The translations under genes were made by a program, and so were the position numbers. From positions 189,367,619 through 189,431,618 of the forward strand of contig NC_081410.1 of assembly GCF_030272615.1 (NCBI RefSeq): a DNA stretch of 64,000 bases, written 5' to 3'. A model generated the notes under the pieces. It made no database searches. It saw nothing but the letters and a program-made list of their open reading frames with translations, and was not told the DNA's origin. This document shows, one piece after another, positions 1 through 10,169 of the stretch. Every line of letters begins with the position of its first letter. Position 1 is the stretch's first letter. The stretch comes from Cryptomeria japonica. Lineage: Eukaryota > Streptophyta > Pinopsida > Cupressales > Cupressaceae.

Positions 1-2017
1 TCTCAACTATCTTTTGTTATTCTCTTTTTCCTTGAGTTTGGACTTCGACATCGTACTTGTACGAAGCTAGAAGTTAGAACTTCAAAACTCCTGACAAAAT
101 TTCTGATTTCCTAATGATTTAAACTAATTTGGGTATGGAAATCAGGAAAAAAATGATCAAGAAATGACAAAGGAATGAGCTCCAAGCAAAATTGCCTAAG
201 TGGGTAGGTGACTGGAAATGAAGAATTCTGAGGACAACCGCCTACAATGGAGTTTTCAGACCTGTAACAACTGAAAAGAGCTCTGAAATTTGACTGAAAA
301 TGTCTCCAATAAGCCTTTAGACAAAATTGCCTTAGGCACAAATGGGCTGGGAATAGAGTGTATGTCTGAAAATCGAACTCCCAGCCAACAATGGAGGTAA
401 AAATCTTCAGCAATGGTGGATATATCAGATCTGAGAACAAATATCAGCAAGCTTGCAACAATGGCGGCACACACCTAGGTGGAAAAAATCACTAAAAATG
501 GAGTTCTAACCTCCCAAACACAAAATTGCCTTCCTTCGAAAAATCGCCACCTTCACAAAATTGTCTAAGTCTGAAAAATCTGTGGCAAACACACTCCAAT
601 GGAAGCCAATGAAAATCGCCTTGGTCTGGAAATGAGGAAAAATGGACAGCAAAACAATCTTTAACCCAATGTGTCAACTTGACACTTCACAAAAAATTGC
701 CAGCTAGAGGAAAAAATCGCCTTTGCAAGCATACACTTGGCAAATATAATAATATAATAATGCTGGGATCTCTCCTTTTAAACTTGCTTTCACCATCAAC
801 TTTCACCACACAAGCAATGTGGGATAAGAAACTTGTTCTTATACTTGCCTGGCAAAAAATCGATTTGCTTCTAGAAGGTAAAATCATTAAATGCTCATTG
901 CAAATCATTTATTAATTGTTTTTTATTTTTAAATAATTGTTGCTTTTTGAAAAAAAATAAAAATTAAATGTGGGTCACTTTATTAAAATATTTCAAAATT
1001 TGAATAAAAAATGACTAATTGGGGAAAATTGATTCAACTTGGGATAAAAAAATCCCAACAAAAATCATTAAAATATCCTTTTTTAGGGAAAATCAATCCA
1101 AGTAGGGATAAAAATCCCTATCAAAAATTCATCAACTTACACAAAAATGGGTCTAGGGGAAAATCGATTTGAGTCTGGAATGAAATTTCCAATTAAAACT
1201 TCATCACTTAGCACAAAAATGCCCCTAGGGGAAATCGACCCTAGTTTGGACATTCATCTGGACACAAAATTATCAAAATTACTCAGTGGAAAATTGCCTA
1301 GGGTCTGGAATGAATATCCGCATAAAAATCTACAAAATCTCGTCACAAGAGGGTCCTGGTGGAAAATTGATCCATGTCCGGAATCATCACAAATGTCATC
1401 CGCAACTTTATCCATACTTCAAGTGGAAAAACGAAGGCAGTCAGGAAAAAATCCCAACACTTAGTCAAAATTAATCATCCTGGGGGAAAATCGACCCTAG
1501 TATGGATTCTCAAAGGTGGAAAAATGGGGCATGTCTGGATTCCAAGGAAATCCATGTCCAGTCTGGATTTTAATCACTAGGAAACTTAAAAAAAAACTCA
1601 TCTGGGCTTTAGACAAATTTGCCAAAAAAGTTTGAGCAAAACAAGAGGAAACCTATTGGGATAAAGTGCGAAATCAACTCGAATAACTTCTTAGGAGCGA
1701 GAAAACAACTCCAAAAGGTCTAAAAACACCTTAGCACTTTAAAATCACTGACGTGGACATTCAAAAACACGTTAACGCTCAAAAGGTCTACATTTAGACA
1801 AAATTAGGATCATTGAAAATCTCAACTTTACGCGCTTGATCCTATAACTTAAAAAAAAACCCTAAATGACGATAGGCATGATCAAAATTCCGAGACTCGA
1901 GCACGTGAAACTCAAAATTGCCCACTATGCTGCCAAAACCCTAGACTAACCAACACGAAAAGCAAGAAAAGAGGAGGTCCCGTTTACAATGGGGCGATGT
2001 GTGAAAAGTTCACAACA
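1..2017 (-). mobile_element. Giant LTR-like copy, minus strand, 5' part
   Basis: Read on the minus strand, a terminus starts at 2017 with TGTTGTGA, followed within 20 bases by TTCACACATCGCCCC. The plus-strand copy at 9579 starts with the same two blocks, so this is the same LTR-like family in inverted orientation. The body is degenerate short repeats built round GGGGAAAATCGACCCTAG and CAAAATTGCC. No protein domain is visible in either strand. The other end lies outside the window. That it is an LTR is inferred from the TG start and the copy at 9579-14341, which ends CAACA. Confidence 0.55.
1020..1580. repeat. Degenerate ~70-bp tandem repeats
   Basis: Five or more diverged units carry a core like CTAGGGGAAAATCGACCC followed by GTCTGGA. 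Clear cores lie near 1157, 1226, 1290, 1362 and 1485. Spacing is about 65-75 bp over the first four. The array lies inside the minus-strand LTR-like block and explains the short ORFs seen here, which are not real genes. Confidence 0.55.
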
Positions 2018-2100
2018 GGTTGGAAGCAGAATCTGAAAATATCAAGGTTCAGAAAGGAAACTTCAAGAATTCAAAAAAATTCTTTCCTCGAGGAAGAAAT

Positions 2101-2345
2101 GCGCCCAAGGTGAAGAATTCCAGGAAAGTGGAAAAGTTGACGAAGTGTTGGAAATTCCTTCCTTTAGGATAGAATTCTAGAAAAGGTGAAAAATTGACTA
2201 AGTGTTGGAAATTCCTTCTTTCATGACAAAATTCTTGGAAAAGGTGAAAATTTGGCTAAGTGTTGGAAATTCTTTTCTTTAGGACAAAATTCTAGGAAAG
2301 GTGAAAAATTGACTAAGTGTTGGAAATTCCTTCCTTCAAGACAAA
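2101..2345. repeat. ~58-bp tandem repeat, four units
   Basis: The core GTGTTGGAAATTC recurs at about 2145, 2202, 2260 and 2318, each followed by a CTTTAGGACAAAATTC-like segment and a GGAAAGGTGAAAA-like segment. It sits just beyond the inverted LTR-like terminus at 2017. It probably belongs to a plus-strand relative of the same giant LTR family, in the place where the other copies hold different arrays. Confidence 0.65.
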
Positions 2346-3029
2346 ATTCCAAGCAAGGAAGAAATCACACCCAAGGATGAATTAAAGATAAAATTTCTAA
2401 GGCAAGGAAGGAATCAAGGATGAACTGAACAAGAAATTTCCCCCTGAGAAATTTTTTTAAAAATCCATTTTCGGGCATCAAATCACATCCAAATTTCAAA
2501 ATTCTTTCAGATTTGGATTTGTGAGAGAATTTTCTCTCTTGGAACCTGGAACCCTATTTTTGGAAAGTTACCAAAAAATAGGAGATGGTGGAAAATCATT
2601 AAAAATATTCTCCAAAGCAAGGAAAGTTCAAAAAACTTCAAAAAAATTCTTCATTGATCAAAATTTTCTCTCTCCAAGAGTTTCTCACCAAGTGGCAGTC
2701 GGGTCAGCATATGTTGAGTCAATGGAGCATCTTTTTGCATGCAGCGGCGTGTGAAGGCATAGTGACGCATTCATTGCTGGAATATTTGAGCATGGTGGCG
2801 GCTAATTCTTTTCATGGCAGCCATTGTACTTAATGCAGTGGTAGAGCATCTTTCGCATGTAACTATCGTATATAGGAGATGATGGAACATTTATTGCACA
2901 TTGGACAAATTTGAAAGAAGTGGCGTGTTTAATGCACAATGGATGCCATTTTGGGCATGCAAAATTAATTGTATATGGGCATGATGGGTCATTAATTGCT
3001 AATTCCCACCTTGTTGCATCATGTGTGGG

Positions 3030-3250
3030 GAATTTTTTTGGGAAAACCCTAATTAGGGTTTGTATGTGTCCTCAAGGTATGAAGCCTATATCAAGGGGTG
3101 ACCCCCCTCATTGTAGAGGGGGGGGACTTGTATGAAATTGTTGCAATAAGTTTTTGAGATAATAACAGTGAAACATTGTTCTCTAATGGTGTCCACTTAA
3201 GTTATTTTTAAAACCTTGCAGGATTTCACCTTCCTCACTTAGAGTAGAAT
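3030..3250 (+). promoter_or_regulatory. LTR-like U3/R region with CCCTAATTAGGG dyad
   Basis: AACCCTAATTAGGGTTT near 3044 is an inverted repeat that also appears at 13386, just upstream of the TATA box of the copy at 9579-14341. Here it is followed by CCTATATCAAGG, a weak TATA-like site. The segment resembles the promoter part of that LTR copy, so it is read as the matching part of an older copy. No transcription evidence exists. Confidence 0.35.
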
Positions 3251-3274
3251 TTTATTCTCAGTTGTTAGGTAAAG

Positions 3275-4650
3275 CATAGTAGCAAAAATCATTTAGGGAA
3301 AAAATCGGCACAAAATTGGGAAAAATCGGATTTAAAAAAAAATAAAAAATTGTAGAAAAAGAGAAAAACTATCCTTTTAAATAACTTCAGGGCGTTTCCA
3401 TAGCGTAGAGATATAAAGAGCAAATAAAATAGAGTTTAACCCGTGAATTGTAGAAAATAATTTTTTGTTGTTTATATTCATATTACTGATTACATAGGCA
3501 AATAATCAGTTAACTTTTTAAGAGGGCAGTCACCAAATACACCAAATAGTTGTCTAAGTCAGATCAAATATTAACTAAGTCTATGAAGTAACAGAGATCA
3601 AAAGTTAACAGACATATAGTAAAAGTGAAAGCCATTTTGAAGTGATCCAAGAATTTCATTGTGATTGAGGCAAAGAGTTTTGTAGGGTTAATTCAATATT
3701 TTAGAAAGCTTATCAAATCATATTCCACTATTGCAATGCTTTATATCATAGTAACAAAAATCATTTGGGGAAAAAATCGACAAACCAAAAGTATAAGATT
3801 TTTTGAAAAAATGGGTTAGAAATTTGATTTTAAAAAATCGTAAAAATTTGTAGAAAAATAGTCACAAACTACTTTTTTTTAAAAAACTTAAGGGCATTTC
3901 CATAGCATAGAGATATAGAGAGTAAATAAATAAAGTTTAACCCATGAATTATAGAAAATAGATTTTGTTGTTTATATTTATATTGCTGATTACATAGGCA
4001 AATATTCATTTAACTTATTAAAAGGGCAGTCACCAAATACACCAAATAGTTGTCTAAGTCTATGAAGTAGCTAAGATCAAAATTTATCAGACTGAAATCC
4101 AACTATTGTTAGGAATTTAGTAAAAGTGGAAGCCATTTTGAAGTGATCCAAGACTTTCATTGTGATTGAGGCAAGGAGTTTTCTAGGGGTATTAGCTAAG
4201 TCTATGAAGTAGCTGAGATCAAAATTTATTAGACAAAGATCCAACTATTTTTAGGAATTCAGTAAAATTGGAAGCCATTTTGAAGTGATCCAAGACTTTC
4301 ATTGTGATTGAGACAAGGAGTTTAACCCATGAATTGTAGAAAATAGATTTTTGTTGTTTATATTCATATTGCTGATTACATAGGCAAATATTCATTTAAC
4401 TTTTAAAAAGGGCAGTCACCAAATACACCAAATAGTTGTCTAAGTCTGAGATCAAAGATTAGCTAAGTCTATGAAGTAGCTGAAGCAACATTTATTAGAC
4501 AGAGATCCAACAATCGTTAGGAATTTAGTAAAAGTGGAAGCCATTTTGAAGTGATCCAAGACTTTCATTGCGATTGAGGCAAGGAGTTTTCTAGGGGTGG
4601 TTGAATATTTGAGAAAGCTTATCAAATCATATTCCATAGTTGCCATGCTT
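3275..4650. repeat. Tandem segmental repeat, ~500 and ~385 bp units
   Basis: Three related units share the landmarks GTTTAACCC(G/A)TGAATT (3434, 3936, 4320), GGGCAGTCACCAAATACACC (about 3523, 4026, 4412) and GAAGCCATTTTGAAGTGATCC (about 3628, 4130, 4270, 4540). The first two are about 500 bp apart. The third is shortened, with an extra partial copy of the distal part near 4190-4320. No coding potential is seen. Confidence 0.75.
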
Positions 4651-5014
4651 TATATTCCCTAATGGCAATTGGTAAGTCTTTTATATGGGGTAGAGTTCAA
4701 CAAAAGGCATTTGTTTAGCTGAAGTAAAAGATTAGCAAGCCACTGGTTTTGGCATTACCTAGCTTGCAACTACTATTTTGGCAATACCTAGCTTGCAACT
4801 ACTATTTTAGGTAGAGACAAATTTTAATGATTGTGTGTTGGAGGCTCTTTTATTACAACTATGTAAGCTTGTTTGTTGTCATTCATATTTATTTCGTGGA
4901 GCACTTTAGATATATTTCCCACATAATGAATTGTATGTCTTTGTTTGAGCAAAAATTAACTATATCAATTATAAATTAAAAATCATATATATCTACATAT
5001 ATTAAATATGTCTT

Positions 5015-5145
5015 TGAACGTTTAGTGGTGTCGTAGAAAAACTCCATTGGTGAGGTAGCCACCAAGGCTCAAATCCCTACTGGGTCATTGAGCTCGTGGG
5101 CTTTGTACCTTTGTTGGGTCATTGAGCTCGTGGGTTTGAACAAGT
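5015..5145 (+). repeat. Possible SINE remnant with tandem GTCATTGAGCTCGTGGG
   Basis: GGCTCAAATCCC near 5069 resembles the pol III B-box consensus (GGTTCGANTCC). TTAGTGGTGTCG near 5019 sits at roughly A-box distance but matches only weakly. Downstream, GGGTCATTGAGCTCGTGGG occurs twice about 35 bp apart. A tRNA-derived SINE relic would fit. There is no poly-A tail or target duplication that I can see, so this is a tentative call. Confidence 0.25.
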
Positions 5146-5459
5146 GTGGGGAATGATGAACCCCCCCCGAAAATGGACAAAATAACAAACTTTTTCAACG
5201 TTGATTCCACATTGACTTTGTTTTTGTCTCAGACCAACCCTATTTCTAAGCAATTTAGTAATTTAACGCATTTTTCTAGGGTTTTGCAAGTTTTTACAAT
5301 GATTTTTTTTCACCTTTTTGTCATTTTTGGGGTTTTTAACATGATTTTAATATGATTTAAATGCAAAAAATCTTTGAAAATTGGGTCAACGCTTGGTCAA
5401 CGATTTTTTCATGAATCAGGATTTTTTCGGGGAATAAATCGGCTAGCTCCAAGATTCAA

Positions 5460-6152
5460 GATTAATTGGGTATAATTGCAATAGACTATTGCTTCATTGA
5501 GATAAAGTGCTTTGATTTCAATGAAGAATGTAATGGTGTTTGATCAATTTCCATGGTTCATACTTTTTGCATCTTCTCGATTATAAGATGCAGTGCAAAG
5601 TTAGCCTGAACTCCCAAATTTATGCTAAGTTCGATTGTGAATAGGGATTTGGATTGCATTGTGTTGGGTATTCAAATGCACTTTCTCAATGTGAAAATCC
5701 TTCAACATCCTTAGAAGATTGCACTGGTTCTTGCGGAGTTGTAGTTAATCTTGGCGAAACAAAACTTGGTTTATTTGGAATTTGTCCACCAGAGCACTAT
5801 TCATTGATATCATTGCCCTTAGGAGTAGATTTAGATCCTTCTAAACCCTTTCCCCTCTATTTTTAGTTCATTTTAGTTTGTTTGAAGCAGAAACATCGCA
5901 AAATTGCCATATCCGATGATGGAGTTCCAACCACAACAAAGAAGTGAAAGAATGATCCAAATGTAAGGCCCCTTGGATTACCAGCAATAACATCAGCCAA
6001 TTGAGTCACATCCGTAGCATAAAGGAACCTTGGAGTCGATTGTTTAAACTTCCTGCAATCTTAGCATGCAATTGCACTTTGATCAAGAGAGAGTAAGGTG
6101 ACCGTTGGTAACTTTATTTTGTGTTTGATGTAGTCATAAAAAACACGTCAAC
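5460..6152 (+). mobile_element. 3' portion of giant LTR-like copy
   Basis: This stretch matches the last part of the copy at 9579-14341 in landmark order: a GAAGATTGCACT-like block, an ATCCTTCTAAACCCTTTCC-like block, a GGCCCCTTGGATTACC-like block, CAAGAGAGAGTAAGG, TTTATTTTGTGTTTG, and a terminal ACACGTCAAC. The end is CAACG rather than CAACA. Divergence is high, so it is an old copy. Only the R/U5-like part is placed with confidence; the 5' limit is uncertain. Confidence 0.5.
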
Positions 6153-6735
6153 GCATTCGAGTCTGAGTCTTCAATCATGATATATCCTTTCAGGCATAGA
6201 GAGAATCAGAATAAGCAAAATAGGGCTCCAATTTGAATAGCCTTGAAGAAGTCATTTAAGAGTTGGGAATTGAACTAATAAGGCATTGAGGATTTTCATT
6301 AGGTCTCTCTTGGGACTACTTATCTTGCACCCTAGGAGCATCGGGAATGGGGTATAGGGTGAAGTTTAAACATGAGAGGAACAAAGTGAATGAAGAGAGG
6401 GCGGAGAAAAATGGAGTTGAGAACTCATCTAAGAGGATTTAGGGACCATAAAGTGGTAGGGATACAAACCTACAAGCCTGAATCAAGCTCAAGACCTGCC
6501 TCTTGCAAGAGTTTGGATTATTCAAGGAAGGACATCAGCAGAGAACAAGCTTAGACATTGGGAAACTCAACAAAGAGCACGAACTAGGTAAACATAGCTA
6601 GCTTTAAGAGGGGTTCAATGGTAACACTTGCATATAAAGTCTAAACCTTGACTCAAGATTCTAACCTCACTAGGCACCTAGCAAACTTGGCAGCAACAGT
6701 GTTTTGAGTAATCCCCAAGGTCAAGTCCCATCTAA
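6153..6735. other. Unassigned stretch
   Basis: No ORF of recognisable family, no repeat array and no element terminus was seen here. It follows a presumed LTR end at 6152 and precedes the 92-bp repeats. Confidence 0.4.
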
Positions 6736-7560
6736 AATGTATCATAGTCTGAAATTTGGTATTTGCACTTAGAATGGAAATAAGGCTTAATTCCAAAAAG
6801 CCTTCCATACACCGAATTTTGGCACAATACCCCCTCAAACTCGGTACTTGCACTCAGAACAAGATTAGTGGTAATCCCAAAAACCTTCCTAGCACCGAAT
6901 TCTGCCCCTTGGCTAAAGTTTTCTCTCCTCAAACTCGGTGATAGCACACAAATCAGGAATAGGCTTAATCCAAAAAGTGTTCCTGGTACTGAATTTCTAG
7001 CCAATGTTATGCCACTTCAAACCCAAAGTCGCTACTTGCAGTCAAATCAAAAGAAGGTTTAATCCTATATTCCTTCCAAATCCGAGTTTGCAGTTCTATA
7101 ATGATTCCAATTCCGAGTCTTGAGTTTTAGTATTCTTTCAAGTTCCAAATGTTCAATCCATATTCCAAGTTTGAACTGGAATTCCTTTATATTTTTTAGA
7201 TTCAAGTTTGAGCAAAGGTCATCTTCCATCTTCCCAAAATCAACCATATTTTGCAAGACAAAACACTTTGCAAAATCTGAAGCTTGGACCAAGCACCAAA
7301 ACTAAGATTAAGCTTAATCCTAAAAAGTTTTCTAGCACCAAGTTTTAGCTCAAAGCTGCCCTTTCACGGTCAAACTCTGTGGTTGCAGTCAGAATAGGAA
7401 TAAATGCAATACCTAAAAAGTTTCCTAGAACCGAATTTGAAGTTTTCCTTCATAAACTCGGCATTTGCAGTTAAAGAAGGAATAAGGCACTAATCCTCAA
7501 ACTTGTCCTGAGTTTGGTCCTTAATCCTATGACCCTTCCAAGAACCGAGTTTGTGGTTGT
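6735..7560. repeat. Degenerate ~92-bp tandem repeat
   Basis: Units contain CAAACTCGGTACTTGCAGTCAGAAC-like and TTCCTAGCACCGAATTT-like segments. Cores lie near 6750, 6843, 6937 and 7025 (about 92 bp apart), and again near 7372 and 7452. It lies upstream of the LTR-like promoter at 8651. Relative to that promoter this matches the place where the 9579-14341 copy carries its dyad array, but the repeat sequence is different. Confidence 0.6.
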
Positions 7561-8429
7561 TTCTTGTTTATTTTCTACCACCGAATTTGCAGATTGGTTC
7601 CAAAATCCTCCAAAGGACCGAGTTTCATGGCCATGCTCTCAAAGTCCAAGTTCTTGGTGGTCTTCCTAGGTTTGAGCTTGCATTAACTCAGAGGTGTAGA
7701 ACATCCTTTCAATTCAGATTTGGGGTGATTAGTTTCTAATCTGATTTATACTTTTGAGTTATAAGGTGGACAGTCACGAGATAACCATGTGGGATAATTT
7801 ACCCTTCCAAGTGGAAGCACTAAATAATTAGGTCTCACTAAGTGTGTTTAAAAGGGAATGTGAAATAAATTCAATTGTCGGTCAAATAAGAAAGGTATTT
7901 GAAATGCTAGCCCTAGATTCCCTTGAGATAATAAAACTTTCCTATGCAGGATGAATGACACCAAAAAGAGTCTAAAGATGAAAGATTCAGAGTGAAAGTT
8001 GAGAATGTGATCACAATGAGGAGCAATTTCCAGAGAGGAGCTAGGAGCAAATGATGATCCAGAGGAGCCAATGATTCAAGAAATTCAGATATTGTTTCCA
8101 GCCATGCCGAAAGATTACCAAGACGAAAAGAGGAAATACAAGATCAAATTCTGAAGATGATGTCTTCCTAAGGAAGATTAAGAGTAACATGCTCATAGAA
8201 ATGACTCTGATGGAGCAATCTATAAATGTTATCAATAAATAATATGTGGAAGAGCCGAGTATGAAGTATTGAGGATCACTGTTCAGTGATTGATTCTAGA
8301 GAGATGCTACAGGAAACATGCAGAAACAAAAAATTGACAGCTGGATATGAGTTGAAGATGATTTATTGTAAAATAATAATATTTTGGCTAAATTAAAGCA
8401 ATATAAAAAAGTCAAGTATTAATATTATC

Positions 8430-9499
8430 CCAAGAAAATTAGTTATTTATCCAATTGGCAGTTATGTCCTTTGGTGACAAAAGTTGTTATTTTGCCTTGG
8501 GAGGCCTGTAACTTTTGTCTTGTAGTAGGTTGTTGGAGGGTGGTTAGGATTTAGTATAAATTATTAAATGAGGTTGTCTAGGGTTTCTAGAAGGAAGATC
8601 TGGGCCACTGAATGGATTTAATTCTGGGTGTTGATGTAAAATGTAATATCTATAAAAGGCTAGTGCCTCTCTCATTGTATAGATCAGAAATCGAGAATTA
8701 GAATTAGATTAGAATAGGAATAGCCAACAGGCAGTTAGAAGTAGAAGAGAGTAGGAATTGCCAAACAAAGATTGTTGTAAAAGTAGTTGATCCAAATGAA
8801 TAAAGCATTGAAGTATGGTGTTTTGTCAATTGCCTTCTCCTGTTTGCATGCTTTCTTTCATCAAGTTAGTTAAAGTTCAATGATTTTAATGGTGAAATGT
8901 GAGGATATTGGATCGATTTTTGGTTCATACCATTGGGGATTTGCTGATTGTAATTTCCTATGCATGGTTAGTTTGAGTCTATTATTGCTGTTAGTTCAAT
9001 TGTGGATGTTTATTCGAGTTGCGCTAGAATTGGGTACTCAATGTATGTTCATGATCTGAAAATCTTTATTTTTCCTTTGGAGATTGCACTATTCCGTGGC
9101 ATTGTGAGTTTATCTCTGGTTAAGCAGGAATCAGTTATGTGAGAAATCTGTCTATTTGCAGCATTAGCCATTATTGTCACTATCCATAGATTTAGGTTAC
9201 AATCTCTAAACCCTATCCTTTTGTTCTTTATTTTAATCAGTTTGAGAAGTGAAGCATCAATTAGATTGCCATATTAGATGCAAACTAGCTTGTTGGATGC
9301 ATAAGTCCCTTTGTGATTACTAGCAAATCACATCATCATTGAGTTATTCTAAGTTCAGTCAAGACCTCACATTCGGAAACTTGAGGTCATCTCATTTGAT
9401 CAGTCCTATAGCATATGAGATTTCCTTATTCAAGAGAGGATAGGATATATGTTTGTATTTTATTCTCTGTTGATAGAAGTGCAAACTTCCCCATCAACA
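8430..9499 (+). mobile_element. 3' portion of giant LTR-like copy with TATA box
   Basis: TATAAAA at 8651-8657 is followed by a GAATTAGAATTAG-rich segment. The end carries TTCAAGAGAGGATAGG, TATTTTATTCTCTG and a terminal CCATCAACA at 9499. These landmarks run in the same order as in the copy ending at 14341 (TATATAA at 13465, CTCAAGAGAGGATAAGG, TATTTTATTCTGTG, ACATCAACA). Its 5' half is the less certain 6735-8430 region. No coding sequence is present. Confidence 0.5.
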
Positions 9500-9880
9500 A
9501 CACCACGATGTCCAATCTTTGTAACTTCAAAATATTGGTCATTGTGATTTTGTATGCTTATTTTGATATTATGCATATTGTTGTGACGTATTCACACATC
9601 GCCCCATTGCAAATGGGGACCCCTGCTTTTTGCTTTCTAGGGTTTGTTTTCTAGGTTTTTTAGGGTTTTGTCTGTTAGCCTTTGCAGGATGAGTGTTGTC
9701 AAGGGGATCGTTGGATTACAGGCTTTGCTTGAGCCAGGGTGAGTCCACAGGGCCCCAGAATTAGGGTTTCTTTGAGAGTCTTCCTTAGGGCCTAGTTTTG
9801 CTCTTGTTGCTAATTGTGTCTTGCTTTGTTAGTGGGTATCATTCTTGAAGGTTCGAGCTAGGTCGAGTTGGTGAGTGATG

Positions 9881-10012
9881 AAGTCTGGAATGTCCTGATC
9901 CTGAAATTTGGCTAAGTCTGGAATGTCCTGATCCTGAAATTTGGCTAAGTCTGGAATGTCCTGATCCTGAAATTTGACTAAGTCTGGAAAACTGAAGAAT
10001 CCTCCAAAAACT
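9881..10012. repeat. 33-bp tandem repeat, three full units plus partial
   Basis: AAGTCTGGAATGTCCTGATC starts at 9881, 9914 and 9947, and a partial unit starts at 9980. The period is exactly 33 bp with almost no divergence. Being a multiple of three, it keeps a minus-strand frame open as an 11-residue repeat (FQDQDIPDLAK). That ORF is more likely a by-product of the repeat than a gene. Confidence 0.9.
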
Positions 10013-10169
10013 AGATTTTGCAATATAACTCCTGGAGGTCCGAAACCACTCTCAAACATCCTGAAAGTATATATGGAATATAACTTAAAACATTTCCTTA
10101 TATCTTTCTTCTTTCTTATACTTAAATGTTATATTCCATAAAATAATCCTGATGGAGAGTCCAAAATGT

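Noticed and set aside
3040-3062. CCCTAATTAGGG resembling plant telomere repeats (CCCTAAA)
   Set aside because: It is a single inverted pair recurring at a fixed place in an LTR promoter (also at 13386), not a tandem telomeric array.
5015-5145. A tRNA gene, because of the B-box-like GGCTCAAATCCC
   Set aside because: No cloverleaf can be drawn around it; at most it is a SINE relic.
6732-7305. Overlapping ORFs on both strands of 60-90 codons
   Set aside because: They come from the degenerate 92-bp repeat and neighbouring sequence, with no family resemblance.
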